From Symbiodinium natans (taxonomy: Eukaryota; Sar; Dinophyceae; Suessiales; Symbiodiniaceae), in assembly GCA_905221605.1 (NCBI GenBank), contig CAJNDS010002067.1, positions 641,395-705,394 on the forward strand: 64,000 nucleotides of DNA, in the 5' to 3' direction. Each line of letters opens with the position of its first letter. The first letter of the stretch is position 1. The translations under genes and the position numbers were made by a program. The notes beneath the pieces are model-generated. The model was not told where the DNA came from. It saw only the letters and a program-made list of their open reading frames with translations, and did no database searches. Shown here piece by piece: positions 56,601 to 63,685 of this stretch.

Positions 56601-57994
56601 ATGAGCAGACCAGCAGGCCTGATGGCTTCCACGCTGACGCGTCGGATCAAAATCTGCAGAGCACCCTTAGGTGGCACGCGGCGATGCTCCGCGGCATACT
56701 CACAGATTACCGCCTTCTCGCTGTTGAGCAGCAACTCATCGCAAATCAAAGAGAAGCCGTTTTTCATGCACACTATGTGTTGAACAAGCCCGAACCGTTC
56801 CTCACCGTGCCCCCTGCGTCCGGTAGAATCCTTTCCAAGATTGTCGATTCACCGGACCCACCTCTGGCGAGGGAGGCAGAAGAGGAGATTGTGTTGGCCG
56901 GTCCACTCCTGGCGGAGGCGGAGTACGAAGTTGTCGACGACGACTCGGCTCAGAGCTGCAATCCGCAGCCCATCACTGAGTTAGACTTTGCCAGGAATGA
57001 CACCAGGCCTGGCGCAGGTTGCGTCCTCGCGATTGAAGACAGCGACCCGATCAACGTGGTTGCTGAGGAACACCTCGTCATGGCCAACCAAGCGGCAGAG
57101 GGCATCACGCAGGAAGAACTCACCGCGGTCGCGGCTGAAGAGGAAATTACCCTCCTCAGTCAATTCGTGGAGCAGGATGATGATCCATATGAGAATGCCG
57201 ACACCTACTCCTTGAAGAGAGCTGAAGTGGTCGCGCCTCCTTCTCCCGTGGTCGTCATCAGTGACCCCGACGCCCCTCAGCCGAGCGAGGCCGTTTCTCA
57301 GGCACCCCTTGTCCCCAAGGCAAAGCCGAGGCCTCCCACGCTGCCGCGTTGGGTTACTGCCGATCAGCTCCCCGATCTGCCGGATGATTACCGTTTCCTC
57401 ACGGAGAACGCCCGGGTCTGCTTGTCGAAGAAGATGTCCTTCCTTGCCCGGGGATTCGCCAATCGGCGAGCGCCAGAAATGGCGGTCCACATCTCAGCCA
57501 GGGACAATTCTATTGAATGGTCCGAATTTTTCGAGAAGTTGGGAATGATGTGGAGAGGCCTCCGTGTGGAGCACGTGGTGGACGTCCTCAAATCCACTCA
57601 CGACAAAGTGCGGTTCGAAGTCAAGGTTGTCATTAAACCCGACAGGGAGGTCCAGCTGCGTGCCTTTAGAGCGATTCAGGGGCACGACGGCATACTCCTC
57701 TCGGAAGAGACGGACGTGATGGCACTGAACACCCACTCGTACCATCTGTCCTCTCTTTGGCAACTCAATTTGGCAAACAGGCCCAGGGTGGGAACCACTG
57801 GTTACACCAGCGAGGCCTTCGAAAGCATGCCAAAAGTTGGCTTACCACGGCACGTATCGTTGCTATCTGCACTCCATCGTTCGAGATGGTCTCATCCCGG
57901 GAGGGGTTGCTGCAGATGGAAGTGCCAGCCGTTACTTCGTGATGATGTCTCCCGTACCGGCGTGGCAGAGGGAGAGTCATGCAGGCGTTCGTGA
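47657..57994 (+). CDS. Retrotransposon ORF2: Gag C-terminus, PR, 2OG oxygenase-like, IN, RT, RNase H, MTase-like, SGNH-like, Tpt1 N-half
   Basis: 3445 codons, numbered from GTG 47657 (first ATG 47666). Order: Gag C-terminus 1-110; CCCH fingers C119-H138 (C-x8-C-x5-C-x3-H) and C171-H189 (C-x7-C-x5-C-x3-H); Lys/Ser linker; hydrophobic stretch ~259-275; aspartic protease DTGS at 415; 2-oxoglutarate/Fe(II) oxygenase-like domain ~595-750 (H654-x-D656, H723, R732-x-S); integrase zinc site H916/H920/C927/C930 and core D961, D1023, E1054; reverse transcriptase ~1500-1730 with YVDD 1690-1693; RNase H from FADSDHAG (D2023) to EDNQA (D2262) and ADILTKPF, with ~150 extra residues between; methyltransferase-like ~2366-2575 (IIEVCCSDDS, SLPCTGGSQW with C2433, EWPR at 2484); SGNH hydrolase-like ~2640-3030 (GDSS with S2801, SGND with N2879, D2989-x-x-H2992); Tpt1-like N-half from ~3245. 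Long and unbroken, so likely functional. Processing presumably by the protease; extra cleavage sites not identified. Confidence 0.95.
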   Translation: MYDMEDLLSVTLVNENLVMFVRNWDTVLSGIQTTPEDKVLEPLFHRQVKKCKALQHDIAIYERAAEGSSERSFKFLYDAANSHLNRKRLERNRERIAKQTGAPAVPTAPAPKKVPKGFCISFVKNGSCKNGGSCKYKHQTPSGRGRSQSPGGGRGRSPSRPNSPSGKPRVCKFYKQGRCDRGENCKFMHTGKPGAAATPDGSQKGSARPDKGKDKKKKKERKGSRASSKGSKGSKGSKGSHGSGNSKGSARRRSGGPSLPAAVCLLGAMMAGTASQADAFTLRKDESYWPPQCSTDMRLALPAVSFDNSPMYINFPLRDGELKFPVENPQRRYDKKWSVDYTPKPDNQSTRDALMAARMLRATVKDSLEDKPSRCNYCCDTEFGCNYCIPKGLRVSCPAKVQLSSESPPIEWIGDTGSAQDLISERELVNLHPYESDCPINICTANGPSYAGTQCDVGIPSLNSIAKPYVLPDTPNVLSVGQRCMDLGYDFIWKGFQRPYFRSPGGDKVFLDVKDNVPYLKSWKEGIACPAHSRHESTRIDTDDAVETITNPEQIAAQLIQEQDFSHQACLRLLKDSNFKQSRFNRKAIKPKDSKDSKYMIFGAFSHGGMQGITNRTHSYPKVIKYLLSYLKHHGADGPITSIAVNQNSGVKMHKDVNNHREHLNYTIAVGDFTGGELWIHDDTIRKDEPGCINKIAPTGAKLGGRLHRSKSKIISFDPKTFHCVTPWKGERWSITGYVNRAVHRLDSHQLEKLKSLGFLLPKQKNFPPAVPAEIDEEMTLYELATMDPPAPAPEPKSKPKVKLKKKPEEPSDKKKIAKEASKAEPPSDEPDWSKVEGLLKEAVAPIPSSPNEEFLDKTELIRSPKPDSGEPSVLPPPPEGERHAPDGDPGEGSGGEGKRSRRIENLKKEAKSAAHLMTHLPKNPFCDVCQRAKMYKPPSYQTDGWHSVEAKAFGDHITADHIIVYRDRDTVIEESRLALVLKDVATSFTYAYPSALRSEDECIAALQHFVSSSDEVGVFYSDQAKELISAAKFLGWRHEQSKAYIHQSNAIAERAVRATTEGTRSNLLQAGLSHVYWPQALEHACTAVNISNPHGAKFTPWFKRFGSQFPGKVIPFGCRIDYWVGPKKKRKNRERFEPTAEPGVFVGYHFQPGMKWKHEVLVLSLKELNRQDFHECIKPIRAYQFKVPEGDFTFPMKQRYERVQQGLAADALERPATESLHNQDAEPSAEQAAEASDADRKVEPPKVLHPKTGKEIPLPEGGRYYDSGGTLGRRYGGTRGSRKPDSIPSDLWVRLSKAQKEKAIDDEAREQALRDLEARETPSSSSSARPSAVANPVKDEWTIRGDKLIRFHYSPRRELFSPHLTDCPVPISALGKERLTKIMPIGGKDIIADCDEWRHVRKRNKKLSFKWVGRTEFDILTKPHTSEEAVKDFPCMPTVPMSNHQHRDKIPVSRALTAEQVQEAMAMVARPVGRKELLADPQAQASLDVEWEKLMKKKAWDMSSVREWEEVSKEAAKRGKKAHVGKIFEICVEKGSELPKGNPLRKFKGRTVFQGNNVKDENNDTALFSELGSSPATMEAGKVLDAYGHAPGHDVEQGDGKQAYTQTTLKGADTWVRLPRERWPKEWVGKFRDPVVRLRLALYGHPDSGGFWEQHCEKRLREVGFELVFPAAWPSVFYHPTLKLLLAVYVDDFKMAGPKENLAKGWELIGSRIDMDTPTPIGRYLGCEHLSQSSSLGKADHPFAHVFDKSLPDPAAKPATAAAKEDFTEYYPEEGMVVRHHVQPRKALFKPRAAEAVALDLSPHRLTLMRPLGSEAAPDELWDTGGAKHKRDHLWTGATYLAANGHTERSAMAAVKKIRDKLNAKKAARKHAFYDVNQLSDHQGCMYAKTRQVVYDMSSFLQQAIDRYKELTGPEWHNLKKVSTPFYDDKIARPTDAEAEPKGKLAPIASRVLMKLLFAARMARYDLLRAVQGLASRVTKWSADCDKALHRLMCYVASTLDHRMTCFIGDSLDKCKLWLFADSDHAGEHDNKSTSGGFLALVGPNTYFPLSAFSKKQTSTALSSTEAEVVCANVTLRALGLPSSALWSVLLNAGGDTAPKPLRSDIAKHDFKPKSYPFQGISTINKTGRHLLADGRIVEVFSKSSSLPFPVELTSHPIRDLWLLQKGKWTLHQRAVAWEELDEDERTLPPDDFEYGILVYRRSTAEYRRHAEAEAILQREAEGIRGSGGGVDTEVGVTRKPCDFGLIMSVPHSIQPVVLEDNQATIRILESGKSPAFRHSDKTQRINLGWIAEQFRRKHYDLAYINTNLQAADILTKPFTNAEKWRNALLLMGITQRKLESRKATPASVPPPAVASDSRPDSKTKRVIIEVCCSDDSIIGEIAHHEFPECKVVRVTESMDLNSPDTRRAIIDIAKEHHRAGARVLTWVSLPCTGGSQWTRINLKVPKNRDAVLDARRKFKKLWASFVDLSQGLDKASVDYCVEWPRDCEYWGWDKVRKWLDRHPFVYAKFDGCRFGLHNKKGVPVKKPWCVATTLQTVYNRLNDKKCTRSHEHAKCLKESENYSKPLARAIHKAFKEVNSSAAARSSSPVVPACPAIITSTTMTEFLTDEERQQRVAEFKQALVDPDRLADAMAGILLPPSFSDLAEAVVEPQDDDADDDLFLGTIPIYRWRELREEDPSSHWTVLYERFYRKHGVRVFSETEIDASVLRDSTLGGWIQILYRHAQDLATLAFGPKAGGAIDSTKHYDICRRIANLSVGASDFQYFAKTSSLVEKLFTPALQRISLPPEERRRFLIVGDSSLALCHYTGRKPTHRMTIEPLMQDVFRNNPEVESLIYSMKWGYHLDQLIDEALKHLNEARDHHPEGAATHIIFGWSGNDVWGQHGYHGYTWHLQSKFTKRTAEELEQIDTWPAKQKLRVDRACERACKLLHRTDVSGVSFLMGSHHSCFFPVGELYDRCMKKHARDLMSGGCTIIDPVELYEQTSRPDGFHADASDQNLQSTLRWHAAMLRGILTDYRLLAVEQQLIANQREAVFHAHYVLNKPEPFLTVPPASGRILSKIVDSPDPPLAREAEEEIVLAGPLLAEAEYEVVDDDSAQSCNPQPITELDFARNDTRPGAGCVLAIEDSDPINVVAEEHLVMANQAAEGITQEELTAVAAEEEITLLSQFVEQDDDPYENADTYSLKRAEVVAPPSPVVVISDPDAPQPSEAVSQAPLVPKAKPRPPTLPRWVTADQLPDLPDDYRFLTENARVCLSKKMSFLARGFANRRAPEMAVHISARDNSIEWSEFFEKLGMMWRGLRVEHVVDVLKSTHDKVRFEVKVVIKPDREVQLRAFRAIQGHDGILLSEETDVMALNTHSYHLSSLWQLNLANRPRVGTTGYTSEAFESMPKVGLPRHVSLLSALHRSRWSHPGRGCCRWKCQPLLRDDVSRTGVAEGESCRRS

Positions 57995-60179
57995 AGATGC
58001 TGACATTGAATTTGTCATCGACCTGCAACTCGCAGCCCTGGAGGGCGTGCGGATCTTTAGATCCAAGGCAGATGCAATTCAGACACCTGACTGGATTTCC
58101 AACAGGTACATTGTTTACTGCTATGATCGCCACTCCCAGGTTCCCATCTGGCACAACCGTGTGTACGAGCTGCTCCGCGTCCGACTGCACAATGCGTGCA
58201 AGGATGTTCACGACGGGCGGGAGCCGCGTCCAATCTTCGAGCAGGGCCATTTGGACGATTGGTCGGAGGAGGGTTGCTACCTTGACTACCTCGAAAGCCT
58301 CCAGACCAGGCTCAACTTCCATGAGTACCGGCACTACATCACTGACATGACAAGGCCGTACCAAATCGCCCATGAAGAGAACCTCACGGTTGAAGATGAG
58401 ATCATCAGGCTCGAGGACCTCAAGTTCGCCGACAACGCACCGCGGCCCGAGCCACTGGCGGAAGCCAAGTGGGGTTCCACGCTCAAGGTGTGGTTCTCCG
58501 CAAAGGGCATCCGAGTGGATCGAAAGTACCGCTCCGAGCTCGACCATTTCATCGTCCAGGAGCTTGTTTCCTTTCCCTGGTTTTACTGCACCAGTTGCCG
58601 TAAACATTACATCGATGGAATGATTGAGTGCCAGTTCTGCGGCTCCAGAATCGCAGCTGAGAGTGACATGGCACATGTTGCCGAACCCAGCAAACGACGC
58701 CTGGAGTCCTCCCGGAAGGGACGGAACATCGACATCATGTCGATCGCCCCCCGGCCGGGGTTGGCAATGAACCGGCACCGTGCAGAGCGAGGAACGCGCG
58801 AAGCACAAGATCAAAGTCTCCCTGCAGCAGTACGCAGCAAATGCGTGAGCATGAGAAAATCGGCAATGAAGAGGGGAGGCCAGTCGATCGCTGACGCTCT
58901 CACCAATCCCCTCGACGCCTACAATTTTGCGTCCCGTGGTATGGGTATCACTTCATTGGCCCAGCTGGACATGTTCGCCCATTTGCACAATCCAGCACCC
59001 GGGGCTGATGCCAACGAGAGGAGAGCATTCGCTGGCACTCACCGGGCTGACGCCAGAGTCTCAATCGCCTATCGTCCGGGAGACGACCGAGTCTCATTGG
59101 ATGAAGCTTTCTTTGTGGCCTTTCAGTCAAGGCTCTATCTCATTGATGAGATATCCATGATCATCTATGCCACCCAGCAGTCCCCGGAAGGGCGACAGAG
59201 ACCCTTCACGATTCTCTCTTACGATGGTGACTTGTTCACACCAAGGGTAGGCACCGTCTCAGAAGTGATGGCGGAGGTCAGTCGTTTCTTCCAGGATCAA
59301 CTTCCCCTGAGCGGAAGCCGTCAGGATCCTGCACCACGCCACGTGGACTTGGCTCGATCTCTCCGCATCCCTGACGGGTTTGCTTGCCTCGGTCAGACCC
59401 AATTGAATGAGCTGCTCCGCGATACCAGGTTTTACCAGCGGCATCTGCACTCCAACCGTGTCGAGCCGGAGTGGATTCGTCCCACGAGAGCGTCCTCACT
59501 CGGAATGATGCGACCTCCTCCTCCTCCCACAGCTGATCGCAGAAGCTCAGCGCCGGCCCGTCGCCCAGCGGAAGCTGAAGGCTACCGCCCACCGACAGCA
59601 AAGTACGGGCCTTCTATGGGAGCGAGGGAGCGCACGCCGTCAAGGGCTACATCGAGGGGCAGATCTCCAGGTCTCAGCTCAGCAATGCCTGCGAGGCCAC
59701 CGCCACAGCGCAGGGCTTCGACCCCGCGGCCTCCGCCAGTGCGACGCCCGGGTTCCCCTGGAGAGGTGCGCACATCCCGCAGACGCGTGGATCCCACTGG
59801 ACCAAGCATGACGGAAGGAGAATGGTTGGCCGAGAGGCGCAGCCGAGTCGATGTCGAGATTGGGAAAAGGCTCAGCATTCTTCAGGAACTCTTTGCTGAC
59901 CTTCCAGAGCACTACCCTTTCGACCATGATGGTGATCTCATCGACCCGACGCGGACGCGCTCGAGCACCTGGACCCTTCTTGACGGGTACTACTGGGCCA
60001 TGCTCAAGGCCCGGGATGCGCACTGGGTGTCGGAAGAAGAGGTGGTGAACGCCCTTCCTGCTTGGGGAAACCCAGGGGGGATCGTCGTCTACGACTACGA
60101 CCACGTGTTGTGGTATCTCAGAGGATGGAAACACCACGTCACGAATCCACACACTGGTGTGCAAGAGAGGCGGTACTAA
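57837..60179 (+). CDS. Retrotransposon ORF3: Tpt1/KptA-like C-half, zinc ribbon, Pro-rich tail
   Basis: 780 codons numbered from TTG 57837. The frame is already open from 57729, there is no plausible ATG before the first motif, and it overlaps ORF2, so it is probably reached by +1 frame change near 57830-57836. Residues 1-~100 continue the domain begun in ORF2: YHGTYRCYLHSIVRDGLIPG, RYFVMMSP and a late IFRSKADAI/RYIVYCYD pattern. This matches the C-lobe of the NAD-dependent RNA 2'-phosphotransferase Tpt1/KptA (HGT...SI...GL...R.HVH...S.N.VI). Residues ~110-245 are helical and unrecognised. C251/C254/C265/C268 form a C-x2-C...C-x2-C zinc ribbon. Residues ~330-520 are unrecognised; ~545-655 are Pro/Arg-rich; the end is Trp/Asp-rich. 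The function in the element is unknown. Modification of RNA or cDNA ends, or of host nucleic acids, is the natural guess. Confidence 0.85.
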   Translation: MAYHGTYRCYLHSIVRDGLIPGGVAADGSASRYFVMMSPVPAWQRESHAGVREDADIEFVIDLQLAALEGVRIFRSKADAIQTPDWISNRYIVYCYDRHSQVPIWHNRVYELLRVRLHNACKDVHDGREPRPIFEQGHLDDWSEEGCYLDYLESLQTRLNFHEYRHYITDMTRPYQIAHEENLTVEDEIIRLEDLKFADNAPRPEPLAEAKWGSTLKVWFSAKGIRVDRKYRSELDHFIVQELVSFPWFYCTSCRKHYIDGMIECQFCGSRIAAESDMAHVAEPSKRRLESSRKGRNIDIMSIAPRPGLAMNRHRAERGTREAQDQSLPAAVRSKCVSMRKSAMKRGGQSIADALTNPLDAYNFASRGMGITSLAQLDMFAHLHNPAPGADANERRAFAGTHRADARVSIAYRPGDDRVSLDEAFFVAFQSRLYLIDEISMIIYATQQSPEGRQRPFTILSYDGDLFTPRVGTVSEVMAEVSRFFQDQLPLSGSRQDPAPRHVDLARSLRIPDGFACLGQTQLNELLRDTRFYQRHLHSNRVEPEWIRPTRASSLGMMRPPPPPTADRRSSAPARRPAEAEGYRPPTAKYGPSMGARERTPSRATSRGRSPGLSSAMPARPPPQRRASTPRPPPVRRPGSPGEVRTSRRRVDPTGPSMTEGEWLAERRSRVDVEIGKRLSILQELFADLPEHYPFDHDGDLIDPTRTRSSTWTLLDGYYWAMLKARDAHWVSEEEVVNALPAWGNPGGIVVYDYDHVLWYLRGWKHHVTNPHTGVQERRY

Positions 60180-60555
60180 GGCCTAAAAGGAGGCATGGTC
60201 AGGGTTGCACACTCCACCCTGACGGGTCGGATTCGCCGACCCAGCACTTTTGAGCAAATTGTTTTCGTTCTTTGCATTTCTGATTCCATCAGCCTACGTG
60301 TGTGTGCCCGTGCGCCGCACTGCATCTCCTTCGCCGCTCTGACGAGCTGGCTACACAGTAGCAGTTGTAGTCAGTTTCTATCCTCAGGGTAACAGGTGAA
60401 GAGCACCTCCCTGACGGGCTGGATTTATTTTCAGCTGGTTATGTGAGGTGAAATTTCCTCAAGATGCAGTCGTTTTGCGTACTAGGTACGACTGTAGCGA
60501 ACATCGTTTGTCTTTCCTCAACTTTTGACGCCTCTTACGTTGCACTAAGTTGCGC
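60180..60555 (+). other. Retrotransposon 3' untranslated region
   Basis: 376 bases between the ORF3 stop and the polypurine tract. TGACGGGTCGGATT (60222-60235) and TGACGGGCTGGATT (60412-60425) are repeated motifs. No ORF of note. Confidence 0.6.
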
Positions 60556-60561
60556 GGGGGG
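60556..60561 (+). promoter_or_regulatory. Polypurine tract (GGGGGG)
   Basis: Six G directly before the TG of the 3' LTR, the position where plus-strand DNA synthesis is primed. It is short and pure G rather than mixed A/G. Confidence 0.6.
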
Positions 60562-60668
60562 TGTTGTTACAGAAAGACATTTCATTACTTACCGTTGTTC
60601 GCTCACGGCTCAAGAAAAAGGCGTGTGCACGTTTCCCTAAATATTGGGGCTGTCTGCTGGTAACAATA
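60562..60668 (+). repeat. 3' LTR, 107 bp
   Basis: Identical by eye to the 5' LTR at 45795-45901, from TGTTGTTAC to GTAACAATA. Confidence 0.92.
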
Positions 60669-60673
60669 CGAAT
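60669..60673 (+). repeat. 5-bp target-site duplication, right copy (CGAAT)
   Basis: Matches 45790-45794. Confidence 0.85.
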
Positions 60674-60790
60674 TTCCAACGCACGTGATTGCTGTGTCCA
60701 TTCGCGCGCAACGAAGCCAGGAAGTGTCGTATGTGCCGATTTTTTCGGCATGCGAAGGTAAGAAAGTACCAGGCGCCACACGGAGCGCAT
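60674..60790. repeat. Dispersed genomic repeat fragment
   Basis: Contains GCGCAACGAAGCCAGGAAGT followed by GTCGTA. A similar copy occurs in reverse at 44030-44065 and a diverged one just left of the element at 45750-45785, so the element sits inside a repeat family present several times in this window. Confidence 0.5.
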
Positions 60791-61080
<290 letters not shown>

Positions 61081-61385
61081 TGACTATGGCCTTTCCCTGT
61101 AGAGAAGACTCCTTCACTTCCCAAAGCATTAATTGTTTGAAGCCGTGGCAACTCGAACCCGGATGAGTTGAACAAAGTTGAGGAACCACAACCACGCCGA
61201 ATATGGCCCAAGGCTGAGTCGAGCACATCAGTGAAAAAGTCAGCCACATGAAATTGAGTCTGAAAAGCCCACTTCCACTGCCCCCCCATGTGGCAAAAGG
61301 CTTTGTAGCAGTCGGCGGGTAATGTCTGTAGCTGGCATTGTGTAAATAAAGGCTGCAAATGAGCTCATAAGTCAGGACGATTGGA
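61081..61385. other. Intergenic / 5' region of the LRR gene
   Basis: No gene recognised. AAATAAAGGC occurs at 61345. No clear promoter motif and no spliced-leader relic. Confidence 0.3.
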
Positions 61386-63685
61386 ATGGGGCATCAGAGC
61401 AGCAAGCTGTCAACAGAGCCTTTGCCTGTGGAAGGCAGTGCCGGCACGACAGGAACTGCAGGTTTCAATCTGCGGGAGAAGGGGTTTGCAGCTCTCAGGG
61501 ATTCCCACATTGCGAGGGAACACGATGCAGAGCGCGTGGACTCAGACATCGACGAAGATTTGGCCATAATGCCATTACGGCTCCAAGACCAAGATGTGGC
61601 TTCACCACTCCAATTGGCAAACAGCGACATCAAGGATTTGGCTGACCCCGTGCTTCATGTGGTAATGTTTTGCCTTCTGGCCAGCCGTGATTGGTGTCAG
61701 TCAGTGCCTAGAGCACCAAGGAATCGCAGATCGAATGCCGTGTCCAATGTATGGACGGAAGCTGCCACGTGCTTGCCTTCGGACTTGGTGCAACCGTCGC
61801 TGATGTCCTGCGCTCGCTTCACTTGCGTGATGCGATTCCAGGCGGTTTTCCTCAGCTGCTTCTAGGCCAGCGCATTCTGGGCCATCAACAAACATGGCAG
61901 GAGTTGGGGGTTTCGAGCCGGGATGAGCCGCTTGAAATGCAGCTGGTGCTGCTAAAGCCTTCGCTGGACGTAGACTTCAGTGATAACTCGCTTGGTCCTG
62001 CGGGCATGGACGCATTAACTGCAGGATTTCCAGAAGGTGGAGCATGTGGAGCACAGCTTAGAGCTGTCTCGCTGGCGAGAATAGGCCTTTATGGAGAAGA
62101 AGGTGGCAGGATGGTCGCCAGACTTCTGCAAGCAGCACCAGGATTGGAGACCCTGGATCTAAGTGGAAACAATGGCTTTGGGGCCGTGTCCCTTTTGTCT
62201 TCGGGCCTTGATGTTGCATCGATTGTCCTGGGGATGCCTTCATATTCGCTGCATACTTTGATACTGGCCGACTGCAGTCTTGATGCACCTTCCGGCTTTG
62301 CTTTGGCTGCCTTGCTGACGACGTTTCCAAACCTGAAGAACTTCGACATCCGCAGCAACAACCACTTGAAGGCGGAAGGCTTGCGTTTCTTCGCCGAAGG
62401 CTTCGCCCAGGCATTGCGAGGCTTGCGCTGCAGCATTCGAAGGCTCGACCTCGGTGACACCGGTCTCCAAAATGTCAACGGCGGCAAGGCTGTCGCTCGG
62501 ATTCTTCGGCTTATGCCTCAGCTAGCCGTATTGAATTTGGCAGACAACGCTGGCTTGGGTTTGGATGGATTTCTGGCCATGGGGAACGAATTAGAGCACT
62601 GCAGCCTCGTCAAGCTAGACTTGCGCAAGAGTGGCTTGCCCAGAGATCTGGATTCTCGTCATTTTGAAGGTTTGCTTGCCAAGTGCCCCAGCATCCAACT
62701 CATCGATGTAGACGAAAAACACTCTTTTCATGATTGGCGTTCTCTGCAATCTGTGTCTTGTTTGCGAGCTGCTCGCTCGGATCAAGCCAACTTTGCCAGC
62801 CTGCATCCCCAGTTGATCACCAGTTCCGATAGTTCCGAACTTCAACAAGAGACACTTGGCTTTGGAGGGGTTTCTACATTGGGCACGGTCGAGCTTCGTG
62901 CACATTTTCAGCTGCAGTCCCTATGCCTTGACCATTCAAACCTACAGACTTGGACCGACGGTGTTGCGCTGGCTCGACTACTCGGCGCGATGGATCTTTT
63001 GGAGAACCTGAGCTTATACGGAAACCATGACTTCGGCAAGCATGCCTTTCAAGCCTTTGTGAGTTCTTGCCCGCGGCATTCCAACTTGAGATTCTTGAAT
63101 CTAGGAGAGTGCGGGCTCGAGGGTGTTGACTCAGGCAAAGCTCTTGCGAACATTGTTGGGGTGCTGCCTGGACTTTCAAGTCTTTGCGTTCAGAAGAATC
63201 ATAGACTGCGAAACGACGGACTGCATAGTTTTGCTACCGTCCTGTGTTGCTGCAACTTGGTGGCTCTGGATTTAGGCTGCTGTTCTCTTATGGGCAGAAC
63301 TGGAGCTGTAACGGTGCAATGCATTCTGGAATTTATGCCTGCTCTCCATACGCTGTCGCTGTCGGGCAACCCACAACTGCAACAAGCTGGACTCTGCTTG
63401 GTTCTGGGGGAGGTGCTCCCAGACACGAACATCCGCTCGCTGAGCCTGGCATCTTGCGGCTTTTCGCCGCACGACATGGATCTGCAAGACTTATTCCGGC
63501 CTAGATCACCAAGGCTGGAGAGCTTGAATCTCAGCGGCAATACCGAGATGGGTGCTTTGGGTTTGCAGACTCTCTTGCCTCAGCTTCCAACTAGTCTTCA
63601 ACAGTTGGATCTCAGCGACTGTGGCTTGGAGTCCAACGCAGGTGGCGCCGTTTTGTCGGAGCTGTTAAGCAACTTCCGCGCGTGA
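61386..63685 (+). CDS. Ubiquitin-like plus leucine-rich-repeat protein, one intron (join 61386..61661, 61730..63685)
   Basis: The first exon starts at ATG 61386 (MGHQSSK, which fits the N-myristoylation pattern MGxxxS) and ends CTTCATGTG before GTAATG. The 68-bp intron ends GAATCGCAG at 61729. Both sides are phase 0, giving about 743 residues. Across the junction the protein reads LHV then IECRVQCMDGSCHVLAFGLG and later LLLGQRILGHQQTWQELGV, the beta-grasp pattern of a ubiquitin-like domain (~90-170). From ~185 to the end are RNase-inhibitor-type leucine-rich repeats: RAVSLARIGLYGEEGGRMVA, LETLDLSGNNGFGA, RRLDLGDTGLQNVNGGKAVA, LAVLNLADNAGLGLDGF, LESLNLSGNTEMGALGLQTL. LRRs bind proteins; a myristoyl group would place it at a membrane. 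The partner is unknown. TGA at 63683-63685 may be the true end. Confidence 0.8.

Larger units (their letters stand above)
45795..60668 (+). mobile_element. Giant copia-type LTR retrotransposon with extra enzyme domains, 14,874 bp
   Basis: Bounded by two 107-bp direct repeats that are identical by eye (45795-45901 and 60562-60668). Both are flanked on the outside by CGAAT (45790-45794 and 60669-60673). A run of six G (60556-60561) directly precedes the 3' LTR as a polypurine tract. Between the LTRs are three overlapping forward ORFs (45940-47664, 47657-57994, 57837-60179) that fill 95% of the interior. The domain order PR-IN-RT-RNase H, together with the RT style, places it in the Ty1/copia group. 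Identical LTRs and long open frames point to a recent insertion. The unusual feature is the set of added domains described under the ORFs. Confidence 0.93.

Noticed and set aside
57765-58814. 349-aa minus-strand ORF
   Set aside because: Shadow of the retrotransposon coding frames; no independent motif.
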